Shown: positions 1 to 12,020 of the stretch, one piece after another | How the letters are laid out: each line of letters opens with the position of its first letter | How positions within the stretch are numbered: position 1 is the stretch's first letter | From: Pseudorasbora parva | Taxonomy: Eukaryota; Chordata; Actinopteri; Cypriniformes; Gobionidae | Reading direction: 5' to 3' | Length of the DNA stretch: 64,000 nt | NCBI RefSeq assembly: GCF_024679245.1 | Contig: NC_090178.1 | Location: forward strand, 27,995,955-28,059,954 | Position numbers and translations under genes: made by a program | Notes under the pieces: generated by a model | Told to the model about the DNA's origin: nothing | Database searches by the model: none | What the model saw: the letters and a program-made list of their open reading frames with translations, nothing else

Positions 1-260
1 GTTTGCATACATCTTCTGCAACAGAATGATGAATGGGCCGGTATGAGATCTGATACGGATGCCAGGTGAAGAGTAGGCATCGGAAATCACGCAGAGATTT
101 GAAGAAGCGCATTTTATCCCTCAAGTAATAGGTCTCATTGACCGCACCCACATCCCCATCCCCCCCTCCATCTGATGGCTATAAAGATTTTGTCAATAGA
201 AAAGGCTGGCCTTCATATGTTCTGCAGGCTGTAGTAGATGACAGATGCTGGTAAGACATT
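1..260 (+). mobile_element. Harbinger (PIF/HARBI1-type) transposase fragment, decayed
   Basis: Around 115-235 the plus strand reads like the core of a HARBI1-type DDE nuclease: PQVIGLIDRTHIPI followed, after a frame change, by DGYKDFVNRKGWPSYV and LQAVVDD. The family motif is IDGTHI...YVNRKG; here the G is replaced by R and the frame is broken near 170, so the copy cannot be functional. It runs off the left edge of the window. From 261 to about 590 the sequence is AT-rich and shows nothing I can name. Confidence 0.7.
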
Positions 261-589
261 TCTTAAGCACGTTAAACTTGTTCATCATATGTTTGATTTA
301 GCCCAGTGCTGGACTGGGGCTAAAATTTGGCTCTGGCATACCCATGTTTTTGCTGGGGTTGGGGCCTTATAAAGCAAATATGATTTCCTTATTTCATTAC
401 CATATTATACATGCATTAATCCAATAATGTAGGCAGGTTTATTATCACTGAGATCACAAATGTTAGGGGGGTTCGGGGGCATGCTCCCCCGAGAAAATTT
501 TGATTTCTATGATCTACATATGTTTATTTTAAGATGTTCTGAAGGCCAAAAAATTAAATAACAATAGCTTGAAAACCATATCACTCGGT

Positions 590-1180
590 GCCGCTGTGGA
601 TTGAAGAACATAGTGACACAAAGACTAAAAGATGGGACGAAGCCATAGCCGAAGTTTCATATGTTTTAAAGGTTAATCACATATTTTTTTAGGGGGGGCT
701 GAGGCATAAGTTCATAAAAAAGTGCCTAGTGATTATATAGGGATTATAGTGTACAGTTGTTTTTCAGGGGTTGGGTTTGGCCTCCTTAGTGAAAGGAACT
801 CTTTAGCATACCAAAACATTTTGCTCCCAATTTGTGGGAACAGTTTGGCGATGTCCTTTTCCAACATGACTGTGCACCAGTGTACAAAACAAGGTCCACA
901 AAGACATGGATGATCGAGTTTGGTGTGGAGGAACTTGACTGGCCTGCAACGCGATAGAACACCTTTAGAAGGATGAATTAGAGCAGAGACTGCATGCCAA
1001 CCTTCTCGTTCTCCAGCCTTCAACATCAGTGCCTGACCTCACAAATGCGCTTCTAGAAGAATGGTCAAAAAACTCCCATAAACACACTCCTAAACCTTGT
1101 GAAAGAATTCCCAGAAGAGTTTAAGCTTGTATAGCTGCAAAGGGTGGGACAACTCCATTTTAAACCCTACGAATTAAGAA
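590..1180 (+). mobile_element. Tc1/mariner transposase C-terminal fragment, decayed
   Basis: From about 860 the plus strand, read across frame breaks, resembles the C-terminal half of a Tc1-type transposase: FQHDCAPVYKTRSTKTW, then FGVEELDWPA, then remnants matching the family's DLNPIE-W block, the SVPDLTNALLEEW block and the PINTLLNLVESLP block. Several stops and frameshifts interrupt it. No intact terminal inverted repeats were found, so the outer limits are approximate. Confidence 0.7.
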
Positions 1181-1184
1181 TGGG

Positions 1185-1940
1185 ATGTCATTAAAAGTTC
1201 ATGTGTATGTAAAGGTAAATATGCCAAAACTTATAGTGTATATTGCCAGGAATAGTCAAATGACTATACCCATTTTTTCCCCCAGCACTTCAATAACTAT
1301 CATATTTAAATGTTTTATATCAATGCTAGTAATAATAGTAAAAATTATTTATTCAATGTATACCCCAAAATGTTCTGCTTGTGCTCCTAAAATTTTCAGT
1401 AAGGGGCTGCAGGACTCCTAATAAAGATTTTACAATTTAAAACATTGTCTGGAGCCCTGTACAAAGAGATGGAATTTTTATTACTCAAAAGGCGCACATG
1501 GTATTTTATTGAACAAAAAACTCCATTTAGCTCGAGTTTGCTGTGAAAGGAATTCATTACATTATGGTTGTTGTTCTGTGCTGGAATTTATTTTCAAGGA
1601 AGTATGCGTCTCTTTAATGTATTTCTGTTTTGACATTTGGAATTCATTATTTATTCTTACTTATTTTAACTTTGCTGACTTATCAGTGACTTTGAAAATC
1701 CATATGTTGTTGTTAGTACCTTTCATGGTACTTTTTGTAGATGCATTTTTTGAATAGTTAAAGATAATTAAACACAACTAAAACACTGAATACAAATATG
1801 TTAATATGCAAGGTTGCAGGTTTGGTTTCAGGATATGCCAGCATTTCTCTCCAACCCTCAGCAATAACATGCGTTTAATAGGCTCTGCTGTCATCTAGTG
1901 GTGAAAACCACGAGTTACTCTGCTTTATAGCTATAGTGTT
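1185..1940. other. AT-rich stretch without a recognisable gene
   Basis: Short open frames exist here but their products are low-complexity, hydrophobic and match no family I know. No splice-consistent exon or repeat terminus was recognised. Confidence 0.4.
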
Positions 1941-2460
1941 AAAGGTGACATGAACTGGCTTTTTTTCATTCTAGTGTTGTCTAAGGTCAACTATTGACGT
2001 TTGAGTGTTTTTTACATTTTAAAACATAATAACTAATAATTTATTATGATGTTTTTGAATGTAAAAACCACACGAACGTCATTAGTTATAAGTAAGTAAT
2101 AGGATATTTTCCACACTGGTTTTGTAGCCTGATGTGGTCATACTCAATTCTAGTCAGAATACGAGTCTGAAACTGCTCCATTGGGCTGTGATTATGGGGC
2201 GTGTTTCAACTGAACCAGGAAAGACATCAATTGGATAGACCTACAACCAATCAGAGCAACGAAGCGACGCATTGTCAAATGTCAACAGAGGTCAACTGCA
2301 CTGTGTTGCCAAGTCCACGTTTTCTCCGCGGGTTGTTTTCTATGTCCACGGGTTGAAGCGACTATATATTATGTGAGACCTGTGTGAGAACCATGAGTGC
2401 AAATTTTAGCAGACAACCTTGCCAAAATAACATATTTTAACCCTCAAACGCCATTTTTCT
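1940..2460 (-). repeat. Dispersed repeat, second copy inverted at 48167-48515
   Basis: The segment around 2110-2440 is clearly similar to the reverse complement of 48167-48515: shared blocks include CCAATCAGAGCAAC, GTCAACTGCACTGTGTTGCC and GGAAAGACATCAATTGGATA (with small differences). The left part (1942-2050, beginning with a GGTGACATGAACTGGCTTT-like block) is also related to 42745-42830. I could not identify the superfamily or a coding region. Confidence 0.7.
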
Positions 2461-3187
2461 CCCAGAGAACTCACATTTTACACAATATGGTCAACACATG
2501 TATATCTTTTGCATAGTAATGACTGAATATAAGCATTAACTTGTTTACTCATTAAAACATTTCACATATTTGGGATTTATGTTCTCATATATATTTAACC
2601 TTTATCTAAATAATAATGATGTAAAACTACATTTAAAATACAATCCATAATCTCATTCTCAACATACTCCTTGGTTTATTGTCTGAAATATTACATTGAA
2701 TGACAAAATTCACTTTTGTAATAAATTCACTCAATTGTAAAGCACAACACAAAGTTAACAGACATCACTGCAGATTAAACGACCGCATGTGTAAATTGAA
2801 GATAAAATAATTAATAACGCAACACAATATGATCTCAGATTCAAATAATATTTCTATTACGTTGATGTGGCGTGCTTTCGCGCTAATCGCTGACCGCACC
2901 GCACCGAACTCACAATAAACTTTTACTAAAGTATAAAATAACAGCAGTAAACATGTAAACTAATTCATATTATATAAAAGTGTTTATACTTAGAACGAAA
3001 GTGTGTTTTGTGCATTATGTGTTGCTGTTACCTGAAATTAAGGGAGAAATGAAGAGAGAAACACTGATGATGGCTTCTGCTCTGCATTTATCCAAAACTT
3101 TCCTGCAAGTCTTAGTGGGTGTCGCCATGACACTCGATACTTCCGGTTGACGGTATCTCAGTTCCGGTTTAGCGCACACAACATTTA
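2461..3187. other. AT-rich stretch without a recognisable gene
   Basis: Nothing supported: no exon-like frame and no clear repeat termini. It separates two repeat copies. Confidence 0.4.
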
Positions 3188-3690
3188 TGCTGCGTTCACA
3201 CCAGATGCGAGTGACCGTGGAGATCCACTTTTGCGACACGACTGAAGCGCGATGTTGTGATGCTTCCCCTCATTTGTGTGTTGATGGGCGTTCCTCAAGT
3301 TTACTGCTATGGGTGTGCTTTTGAGCCAGCGGGGAATGAAAAACAAACGACCCGCGAGAGACTTCCCCCAGTCTCCATGTGCTCTACTTCTATTGGATAG
3401 TCGCGTCGCGTTCAACGGATTCATTTGCATAAAGATGGGAATCGTTCAGCTTTTTTGATGCGCAGCATTTTTTCAAATGCAGCGCTGCCTTCCCGGAGTG
3501 CTATGCGGGCGTGTTAAAGTCGCTTGACGTCACCCATAGGAATAAAGTGGAGCGCGGCGCGACAGAAGTGTTGCACGGACAAGTGGATCTGCACCTTGAC
3601 GCGAATAAATAGCGCTATTCGCTTGAACTTGGACGTGTGAACATTTTGACGCCATTCGCTTCATTCACTACACAACAGACGCAAATTTGC
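3188..3690. repeat. Probable non-autonomous DNA transposon (TGCGTTCACACCAG type)
   Basis: The stretch opens with GCTGCGTTCACACCAGATGC and closes near 3640 with GGACGTGTGAACATTTTGACGC, giving an imperfect inverted-terminal look (GTTCACAC versus GTGTGAAC). The interior contains GACGTCACCCATAGGAATAAA and AGCGCGGCGCGACAG blocks that recur inside the element at 12720-12900. No coding capacity. Limits are approximate. Confidence 0.5.
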
Positions 3691-3964
3691 GTCATGGGAG
3701 GGGCTTCTGCCAGGCAGCGGCAGTCATCAGAAGGATGAGCCGAGTTAAGGCTGTTCTCGCCGAATTGTGACATGATTTCAACAATTACAAATATTAAAAT
3801 ATAAATATTACTTCTACATCACAATTCGTCGAATGAAGCACACCACCACCACGGTCGCGCACCAACTAGCGTGCGATGACGTCATGACGCAGGTATTCAA
3901 AATGAAAATAATTAATTCACTAAATGCACAAAACATACTTTTCTTCTAATAACACAAATAACAA

Positions 3965-4775
3965 ATTAAATACTCATCATCAACTTTATTCCAGACTCAT
4001 GGTCCATTTAGAGACAGACATAACAAGCAACACACATTAAAGAAAAAGAAAGAAAAAAAAGACGTTAAAAACAATAATAAAAAATAAATAAATACAAAAA
4101 ATACAAAAAATAAATACAAAACAAAATTACTATAAAAGACACTTATATCAATAATTCCACAGCAATGATTGGTATCGTATGGCACTAAACCCTGAAATGA
4201 CTAATAGCATAACAATGCTGTTCTGGGAGTCATTCAGACGACAAATGAATTTGTAGATGAGCCTCCTCAACAACGCCTAAATGGTACTGACCCCTGCATT
4301 ACAAAACAGGTCACTTGCACTAGAGCACCTGGGTTTATTGAGCAATAGCCTCATACAATCATTGTAAGCAACCTTAAGCTTCTGCATACTTGCCTTTTAA
4401 AACTTAGTCCATAAAGATGCAGTGTACATAGGAGTGCAATATGCTTTAAACAGGCTAATTTTGACATCATCCGTGCACATGTGGAATTTTCTTACCAGCA
4501 AGTTAGCTTGGGCATATAATATGCGACGCTGCCTGTATATATCCTCATCATCGGACATCTGATCAGTAATGTAATGTCCCAGATATTTAATTCTATTACA
4601 GACACTCATCACTTGTCCAGACAGATAAAAGTCTGGAAAACAAAGATCTTTGTCCTCTTTTGTCCTACATATAATTACAGCACTCTTTTTAGCGTTGTAC
4701 AACACATCATATTTCACCCCATATTCAGAGCAGATATTCAGTAACTGCTGAAATCCAGCACTGCTGGGTGAAAAA
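3965..4775 (-). pseudogene. 5'-truncated non-LTR retrotransposon, reverse transcriptase C-terminal part
   Basis: The minus strand from about 4765 downward encodes the end of a LINE reverse transcriptase: VKYDVLYNAKKSAVIICRTK, then LCFPDFYLSGQVMSVCNRIK, YLGHYITDQMSDDEDIYRQR, LYAQANLLVRKFHMCTDDVK and LFKAYCTPMYTASLW. This thumb and C-terminal block is typical of Rex1-like fish LINEs, though I am not certain of the clade. The catalytic palm is missing, the element is 5'-truncated near 4770, and the frame ends at 4397, so it is dead. Confidence 0.7.
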
Positions 4776-5588
4776 ATGGCCGAATATTTATACTATTTTA
4801 AGCTATTAGAAAAGTAACATGAAACAATTTGAAACTAGATGAGAACTTTTTCACTATAATACAAACAAACTGCTATTTTTTTTTTGGTTGCCTAGCAACG
4901 AGGGGAGAGGACGCTGGCGTTGTCTGTTCGCCGCTTTTCCACCCGATTTTAGTTTATATGCGTTAATTATAAACTTTATTTTTATTTTATTTTTTGTCAG
5001 TAACTAGTACATTCAGTCAGTGCTAATTTTGGGACATATTGCTTGGATCTTATCGTCTCGGATAGCTCTTCTCGGCTGTTGGCAGTTGGCAGTTTGAATG
5101 GACTCCCTCATGACAGGAGAGGACTCTCATTGTTTACTACTTTTATACATCTAAAACCTTTTTGTACGGATTTTTACGTTTTTTCTCCTAATTTCAAAGA
5201 CTTTTACTCACCCCTGCTATCTCCTCTAAAATCGGCTGTTTGCTGGGATTGCTGGTAGTTGGCGCATACACTCCTCTGCTATGGTATGGACCATCATCTC
5301 GCTGTGCCTGACAGTGTTCCAGCTCTGTTTCTATAATGCATACCGCTAGTCAAAACCTTCCAGTGGGCGTCATGAAGCTTATATTTTCCATCCCACAGCT
5401 GCTAAATTTCAACGACCGCACATTTCCGGCGTGCATCGCGGTCATTAAGGAACTTGGACTTCTGCGCAGACCGCGTTACATCCATAGAGGCTCTCGTCGC
5501 AGGCTAGTTTATCATCAGCCTGAAAACTCTGCATCAGCCATACCATCCATCTGGACCTCCGTCGCACATCTGCTGCGTCATCACAACA

Positions 5589-6767
5589 GTGTTGCTCTCC
5601 GTTTTGGTAACACGGGAATCACCGCGAGATCTCACCAATCTAAGCTGGATTGCACAGGAAACACCGCGAGATCTCACCAATCTAAACTGGATTGCACGGG
5701 AAACACCACCAGATCTTTTAGCACAGCGCATGACAGAAAACGTGGAGTGGATTTTAGTGCCAATAACGAGATTCACCACCCCATCAACGCTCAAAATAGA
5801 ACTTTTTAATGCACAATCCCTCACAAATAAGTCATCTTTCATCCAAGACCACATCATTGATAAGAGATTAGACCTTATGTGCTTAATGGAAACATGGCAT
5901 CAGCCTGCAGTTTACGCAGCACTTAATGATGCCTGTCCTCCTGGTTACAGCTATCTGGAGAAAGCCCGCTACACTGGTCGTGGTGGTGGCTTAGCTGTAA
6001 TTCATAGACAATCATTGGAGCTGTCTTTTCTCCCTCTGCCCACAGTGTCATCATTTGAATACCTTGCTTTTAAATGTAAACCCCCTTTTTCTTTGACATT
6101 ACTGCTTATATATCGGCCCCCAAAAACAAATTCTGTTTTTATTTCTGAGATGCATAACTTTCTCACAACACTCTGCTCTACTTCTGCCAACATTTTAATA
6201 TTAGGAGATTTTAATATTCATGTAGATACCCCCTCCTGCCACCTGGCAGCTGAGTTTCTGCAATTATTGGAGTGCCTCAATCTCCAACAACACGTGGTTG
6301 GCCCCACTCATTCTAGGGGGCACACTCTGGACTTGGTAATTTCCAACTCTCCTCATATTAGAAACCTCTTGGTGTATGATCTGGGTGTGTCTGACCACCA
6401 GGCCATCTCATTGGAGCTGCCACGCCCCTCTTCCCTTACCAAAGATACCCGTCAAATTTGCTTCAGGAACCTGAAAAAGATTAACCAAGACTCTTTAACT
6501 ACAGACCTTCAGCAATTCTCCTCTGTTGATCTCTCCTCAGTCTCTGAGTCGGTTGACTTCTACAACAAGTCTCTGAGCAGCCTTCTAGATCTTCATGCAC
6601 CTGTCAAAACTAGAATGGTCACCTTCTCGCGCTCAGCACCCTGGTACACCAGCGAACTGCGGAAGATGAAGACGGTTGGGCGTGTACTTGAGAGGCGTCT
6701 CAAGCTCTCAGGACTGTTCATAGGCAAGCCTATTGAGATCATCAGAAGGCCTACACAAAGACCTTGA
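5589..6767 (+). pseudogene. L2 LINE AP endonuclease domain
   Basis: The frame carries an apurinic-type endonuclease of the L2/CR1 kind. Visible catalytic blocks are NAQSLTNK near the start, the ETWHQP block (catalytic Glu), the GDFNIHVD block and the terminal SDHQAI block (Asp-His pair), with the usual spacing. The upstream frame 5336-5809 overlaps and encodes HTASQNLPVGV...LGLLRRPRYIHRGSRRR, probably the same polypeptide before a frameshift. After SAPWYTSELRKMK the frame goes out of register at about 6700 and stops at 6767, and the next coding block is displaced beyond the nested insertion. The domain fold looks complete but the element as a whole is dead. Confidence 0.85.
5612..5705 (+). 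repeat. 42-bp tandem duplication within LINE coding sequence
   Basis: A unit containing CACCGCGAGATCTCACCAAT is present twice head to tail with one or two differences, followed by a decayed third start (CACCACCAGATCTTTT). The period is a multiple of three, so it repeats 14 codons without breaking the frame. Confidence 0.75.
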
Positions 6768-6844
6768 GAGATGCTCAGTCACAGTTCTACTCTTGCATCA
6801 TCAACAATAACCCTGGAAACTCCAAGAAGCTTTTCTCCACTATA

Positions 6845-6970
6845 CACTGTAAAAAATGATCGTGATTTTAACGGTCAAAGGTTGTAAAAATGCTACAGTT
6901 AAAAATTCACTGTAAAAAATGATCGTGATTTTAACGGTCAAAGGTTGTAAAAATGCTACAGTTAAAAATT
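6845..6970 (+). repeat. 63-bp exact tandem duplication at left end of element A
   Basis: Positions 6845-6907 and 6908-6970 read the same: CACTGTAAAAAATGATCGTG onward to GCTACAGTTAAAAATT. The duplicated unit is the terminal repeat itself. Confidence 0.9.
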
Positions 6971-9467
6971 GTTATTTGGTTAACACAAAGTTTCCTTACT
7001 ATATACGGTGAATAACTGCAATAGATCTAACCTTATACCCGTGAAATTTACAGAAAAACAATGTAAAATCCCAACAGAAAAGTATAGAAAACCCAAAAGC
7101 ATATATTTTTTTGTTTGAATCACAGTGAACTTTTGTAAACTATTAAACAGAATATTTTGTTATATTTACAACATGTGGTTAATTTGACATGCAAATATTG
7201 TGACAATTAAAATTTTTGTCAGTTGTTCTTAAAAATGTAAGTCACTTTACACGTTTATACACTTAAAAAATGTCTAAACATGTATTTGAATTGCATATAA
7301 ATGTTCCATGCATTTGGATTATGTAAGTTTAACAAACAAATTAATCAACTTACTAAGAATCACTATCTAAGAATCAGTAAGAGAAATCTTATTTGTAAAT
7401 CATTTATAAATGAAACAGGTAAGATTTATTTAATTATATTAATAAACTAAATGTGACGGATAAATCCCAGTTACACGTAAATTAAACAGTTAAGATTTAT
7501 GTAATAGTACACAGAAAAATTGCAGACGTTAAATGAACACTTCCTAGTGTTCATGTGTGTGCTCACTAATGGGTTAAAGTACCATTGAAGCAGTGTTGAA
7601 GTTAATGAGATAATTAAGAGATGATTGAGCATTAATGATGAACACCTGATGATAATGAGCAGAATCACTGAAGGAAAGAGAAACACAAGAACTACAACTG
7701 ACTTCAGCCACAGCTTTAGATGAAATCAACTGAAGATAAAAGAAGACATTAACTCTCTGAAGATCTCAGCAGAGGATTAAACAACTCCACAAACAGCATT
7801 ACAAGCTTCACACATTACTAACCAGACTGACTTTATTTCTGTGGATGTTGATGTTTTATTGAATATAATAGTTTTTTTTTAAGTCACCATGATGGTGAGC
7901 AGTGTTTGCTTTAGTTGGGCTCTTGACCCCTGACTCTCCATCATTAGTTTTCTGGCTGCTTTAACTGTGTTTATAAAGCACTTTTGTTACAGCATGGAAA
8001 GCCAAGCGGAAACATGGTCAGATGATTTCTCTCTTAGTTCATGATTATATAATCATCATGTAGTGATCACTGGTCTTGTTCAGAGTCTAAGACTCTGTTT
8101 ATGTGTTATTAATTTTGTTTTATCATAATAGTGGCCAGTAGATTCTATAGCATGAGCGCTGTTGTGACAATCTAATATGCAGAATGTAAAAAAAAAAAAT
8201 TTTTTTTTACACAAAAGGTTTAATCTATGGCAATTATTAGACACAAACAGATATCAAGAATCAGTGTATGAATCTCAACAATGGTGACAATCAATGAAAA
8301 GCTTCATGCTGCAGTGAATGCTGGGTACCACCAATCAAAACTCTCCAATGGGTCCCAGCATGCATTGCAGCATGAATAAATTATGCATCTGAATTGTGAT
8401 TTTTTTTAATTTTTTGTCACCATTGTAGAGATGCACACACTGATTCTTGATGTCTGTGTTTGTCTAAATAATGCCGTAGATTAAACCTTTCTTTGGTCCT
8501 GCAAATTGTTTGATTGCCACAACGATGCATGAGTTTACAAAATAAACCACATGGCTTTTATTACACATTCAACACAATTAACACATTACCTCTATAACCA
8601 GAGCATTAGAATCTGAATGAGTTTAGTGATTCAGCCACTACATGATGATTATATAATCATCATTAAAGAGCCAAATCACCTGACCATGGTTTTTGGCTTT
8701 CCATGCCATAACCAAAGTGCTTTATAAACACAGGTTAAGCAGCCAGAAAACTAATGTTGGAGAGTCAAGGGTCAAGAGCCCAACTAAAGCAAACATAGCT
8801 CACCATCATGGTGACTTCATAAAAAAACTATTATTTTAATTAAAACAGAAATTACAACAATAAAGTCAGTTTGGTTAGTAATGCATGAAGCTGGTAATGC
8901 TGTTTGTGGAGTTTTTTAATCCTCTGATGGGATCTTCAGAGATTTAATGTCTTCTTTTATCTTCAGTTGATTTCATCTAAAGCTGTGGCTGAAGTCAGCT
9001 GTAGTTCTCGTGTTTCTCTTTCCTTCAGTGATTCTGTTCACTATCATCAGGTGTTCATCATTAATGCTCAATCATCTCTTAATTATCTCATTAACTTCAA
9101 CACTGCTTCAATGGTACTTTAACTCAGTAGTGAGCACACACATCAACACTAGGAAGTGTTCATTTAACATTGCCGTTTTTCTGTGTACTTTTACATAATT
9201 CCTAACTGTTTCATTTACGTATAACTGGCATATATCAATCACCTTCAGTTTATTAATTTGTCTATGTAAAAATAATCCAAATGCATTGGAAATGCATATG
9301 CAGTTTACATACAAAAAATCTTATGCTTTACATTTTAATGTAATACTTACTGGTTTTCTATTTATTTTTAATAAAAAAAAATAAAAAAAAACTGTGCCTC
9401 CTCTAACCACAGACTTGTACTTATTTTCCTGTAAAAATAATTTTTTTTTTGTAGTTTTTTTACAGTG
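6845..9467. mobile_element. Foldback DNA element A (giant palindrome) inserted in the L2
   Basis: The element begins CACTGTAAAAAA at 6845 and ends TTTTTTTACAGTG at 9467, with TA on each outer side. Its two halves are reverse complements over roughly 1.1 kb each (about 7240-8330 and 8345-9340), with the centre near 8340 at AATGCTGGGTACC / GGGTCCCAGCATGC. For example TTAGATGAAATCAACTGAAG at about 7717 reappears inverted at about 8965, and GGTTTAATCTATGGCA at about 8218 inverted near 8480. There is no transposase, so it would be a non-autonomous element of Tc1/mariner target preference (TA). Confidence 0.8.
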
Positions 9468-9469
9468 TA

Positions 9470-10389
9470 CACTTTTTACAGATCCGCATAAAATTTACGG
9501 TAAAAAACCGGCAGCTGTGGTTGCCAGAACTTTACCGTAAAAAATACGGCAGTAACGTTTAAGGTTTTACGGGACAGCAGCATATAATTTAAAGTTTTAT
9601 AAAGTAATAATTACGGTTAAAAACCTTTTATTTTACAGTTCAAAACTATATAATTTAAAGATTTATACATTTTATTTTATTTTACAGTAAAATACCGTTA
9701 AATTTACAGTTTTACGAAGTGAAAAAGAATAGGGCATTGTGTAATTTACAGTGAAAAAACGTAAATTGACATTCCCAGAATTCCCCACATGGCACTTCGC
9801 ATTTGATGCATTTTCATTGAATTAACTGTTTCTTCTTAGTTTTTTCTAATCACTTATGTACATTAAGGTTTTATGTTACATCTAATGTTGTTAAATTAAT
9901 GTTTATTGCATTTTTAAAACATCATGTGTGTTACCATGATGGTGTTTGATGTTTAGTGTTTGTGTGTGCACCTTCTATATGTTAATATTGTCCCTCCAAA
10001 AGCTGCGTGTGATGAGCTTTGATTCATCATGTGATTCTCATCACCACTGTCATTGGTGATTGTCAAATTATATAAAAGGAAAATAACAGATATTAGCATT
10101 TCAATAAGTCGGTAATTTAATATTTCAGTTCAATACATTTTTTTTTACCATTATTATTTTATAGTGTACTATGTACACATAATTATTTCAGTATAAACTT
10201 TCAAATTATAGGGTTTTTAACTGTAAAATAAACAATTTTTAACCGTAATTACCACATTATAAACCTTTAAATTATATGCTGTTGTCCCGTAAAACCTAAA
10301 ACGTTACTGCCGTATGTTTTACGGTGAAGTTCTGGCAACCAGAGCTGCCGGTTTTTTACCGTAAATTTGATGGGTATTTTTTTACAGTG
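9470..10389. mobile_element. Foldback DNA element B, abutting element A at a TA
   Basis: It starts CACTTTTTACAG at 9470 (TA at 9468-9469) and ends TTTTTTTACAGTG at 10389 (TA at 10390-10391). Long imperfect inverted arms are visible: 9482-9720 (AAAATTTACGGTAAAAAACC, GGCAGTAACGTT, TTTTACGGGACAGCAGCATA) mirrors 10160-10375 (TATGCTGTTGTCCCGTAAAA, AACGTTACTGCCG, CCGGTTTTTTACCGTAAATT). The interior is AT-rich and non-coding. Confidence 0.75.
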
Positions 10390-10391
10390 TA

Positions 10392-12020
10392 AATCACATC
10401 CTCAAACCGCAAACTCACTCTTTTTCAGAAGCCGCAGAAGAGAGATGCAATAAGTTCATGACCTTTTTTAGGAACAAAGTAGACAACATCCACTTGCTCC
10501 TATCTAGCACCTCCGCTCTGCCTGTCCCGTCTGTTGATCCACAGCCAGGGACCTTCCAACATCTCTGCTGCTTCTCCATCATCACACAGCTCGAGGTTGA
10601 GGACATCATCAGAATGAAACCATCCACCTGTGCACTGGATCCTGTTCCTACAGACTTGGTAAAATCTAACCTCTGTGTCTTAAGTCCATTTATTACCAAG
10701 ATTATTAATAATTCCCTCCAGGCTGGCCTTGTTCCTTCATCTCTAAAAACTGCTATCATCAGACCACTTCTAAAAAAACCTACTTTAGACCCAGATGTTA
10801 TTGACAACAACAGGCCCATCTCCAACCTCCCATACCTCTCTATGGTGCTGGAAAAAGTTCTTGCTGCACAGTTTCAGGTCCATTTGGAGCATAACAATTT
10901 TTTTGAGAAATTGGTTTCCGCTCAGGACACAGCACAGAAACAGCTTTAGTCAGAGTCACAAACGATCTATTGATGGCGGCAGATGCTGGTTCCCCATCCC
11001 TTCTCATCCTCCTTCACCGTTTACATTCCACCATTGGTCTCTCTGACTCGGTCCACAACTGGTTTTCTTCTTATCTCACTGGGAGAACTGAATATGTTGC
11101 GTTAGGAGAAGCTACATCCCTGTCACACAATGTCACCTGCGGTGTCCCTCAAGGCTCTGTGCTCGGACCCACTCTGTTCATACTCTACATGCTCCCCCTT
11201 GGCCGTCTCATCAGCCGGTTTGGGATTTCATTTCACTGCTATGCATGATGACAACTTTACTTTAGGACAAGTTTATCTCCCTCTGCTGACCTCACACCAT
11301 CCACTTTGATCACTTGCCTGGATGAGATAAAGGCGTGGATGAAGCAAAACTTTCTGCAGCTAAACAGCTCCAAGATTGAAGCTATCCTTGTCGGCACTCC
11401 ACTTCAGGTCCAGAAGTCCGTTATCACCAGCATTGCTTTCTCTGATCAGGTCATTCCCCTTCACCAATCTGGGGGTAAGACCTCCTTCTTCCACCTCAGA
11501 AACATTGCCAAACTTCGTCCCATTCTAACACTGGCAGATGCGGAGAAGCTTGTCGACGCCTTTATCTCCTCCAGGCTGGACTACAATGCACTCCTTATTG
11601 GCATCCCTAGCAAAAATCTCCAGAGGCTGCAGTGTATTCAGAACAGTGCTGCTAGGATCCTCATGAGGGTGCGCAAATACGACCATATCACCCCCATTCT
11701 AAAATCACTCCACTGGCTTCCTGTCGTTCAAGATCGAGTACAAGATCTCTCTCCTTACGCGCCAGTGCATCCATGGTGATGCTCCCTCCTATCTCAAGGA
11801 ACTCCTCACCACACAAACAGCCACTCGTAACCTCCGCTCTGTTTCTCTGTTTCATCTTAAAACTCCCTCGACCAATCTCCGTACTATGGGAGATCGGGCC
11901 TTCTGCTCTGCAGCCCCCAGTCTGTGGAATGCTTTCCCTGACCACCTGCTGACTCCACAGACTATAGATGCTTTTAAGCGTGGTCTTAAAACCCACCTTT
12001 TTAGCAGAGCTTTTAATTGA
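10392..12020 (+). pseudogene. L2 LINE reverse transcriptase and C-terminal region, inactivated
   Basis: The blocks in order are: the fingers region (STCALDPVPTDLVK, SLKTAIIRPLLKKP, NNRPISNLPYLSMVLEKVLA), then a small deletion that removes the DLTAAFD palm motif A (SLLILL is joined straight to HRLHST), then GVPQGSVLGPTLFILYMLPL, then the YADD box. The YADD box is destroyed: TGCTATGCA is followed by an extra T so the frame hits a stop. Further blocks are LDEIKAWMKQNFLQLNSSK, AFISSRLDYNALLIGIPSK, the SAARILMRVRKYDHITPILK block and, after another frame change, FKRGLKTHLFSRAFN with stop at 12018-12020. At least three frame breaks make it non-functional. Confidence 0.87.

Noticed and set aside
11688..11996. 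102-codon minus-strand frame
   Set aside because: Antisense shadow of the L2 reverse transcriptase C-terminal region.
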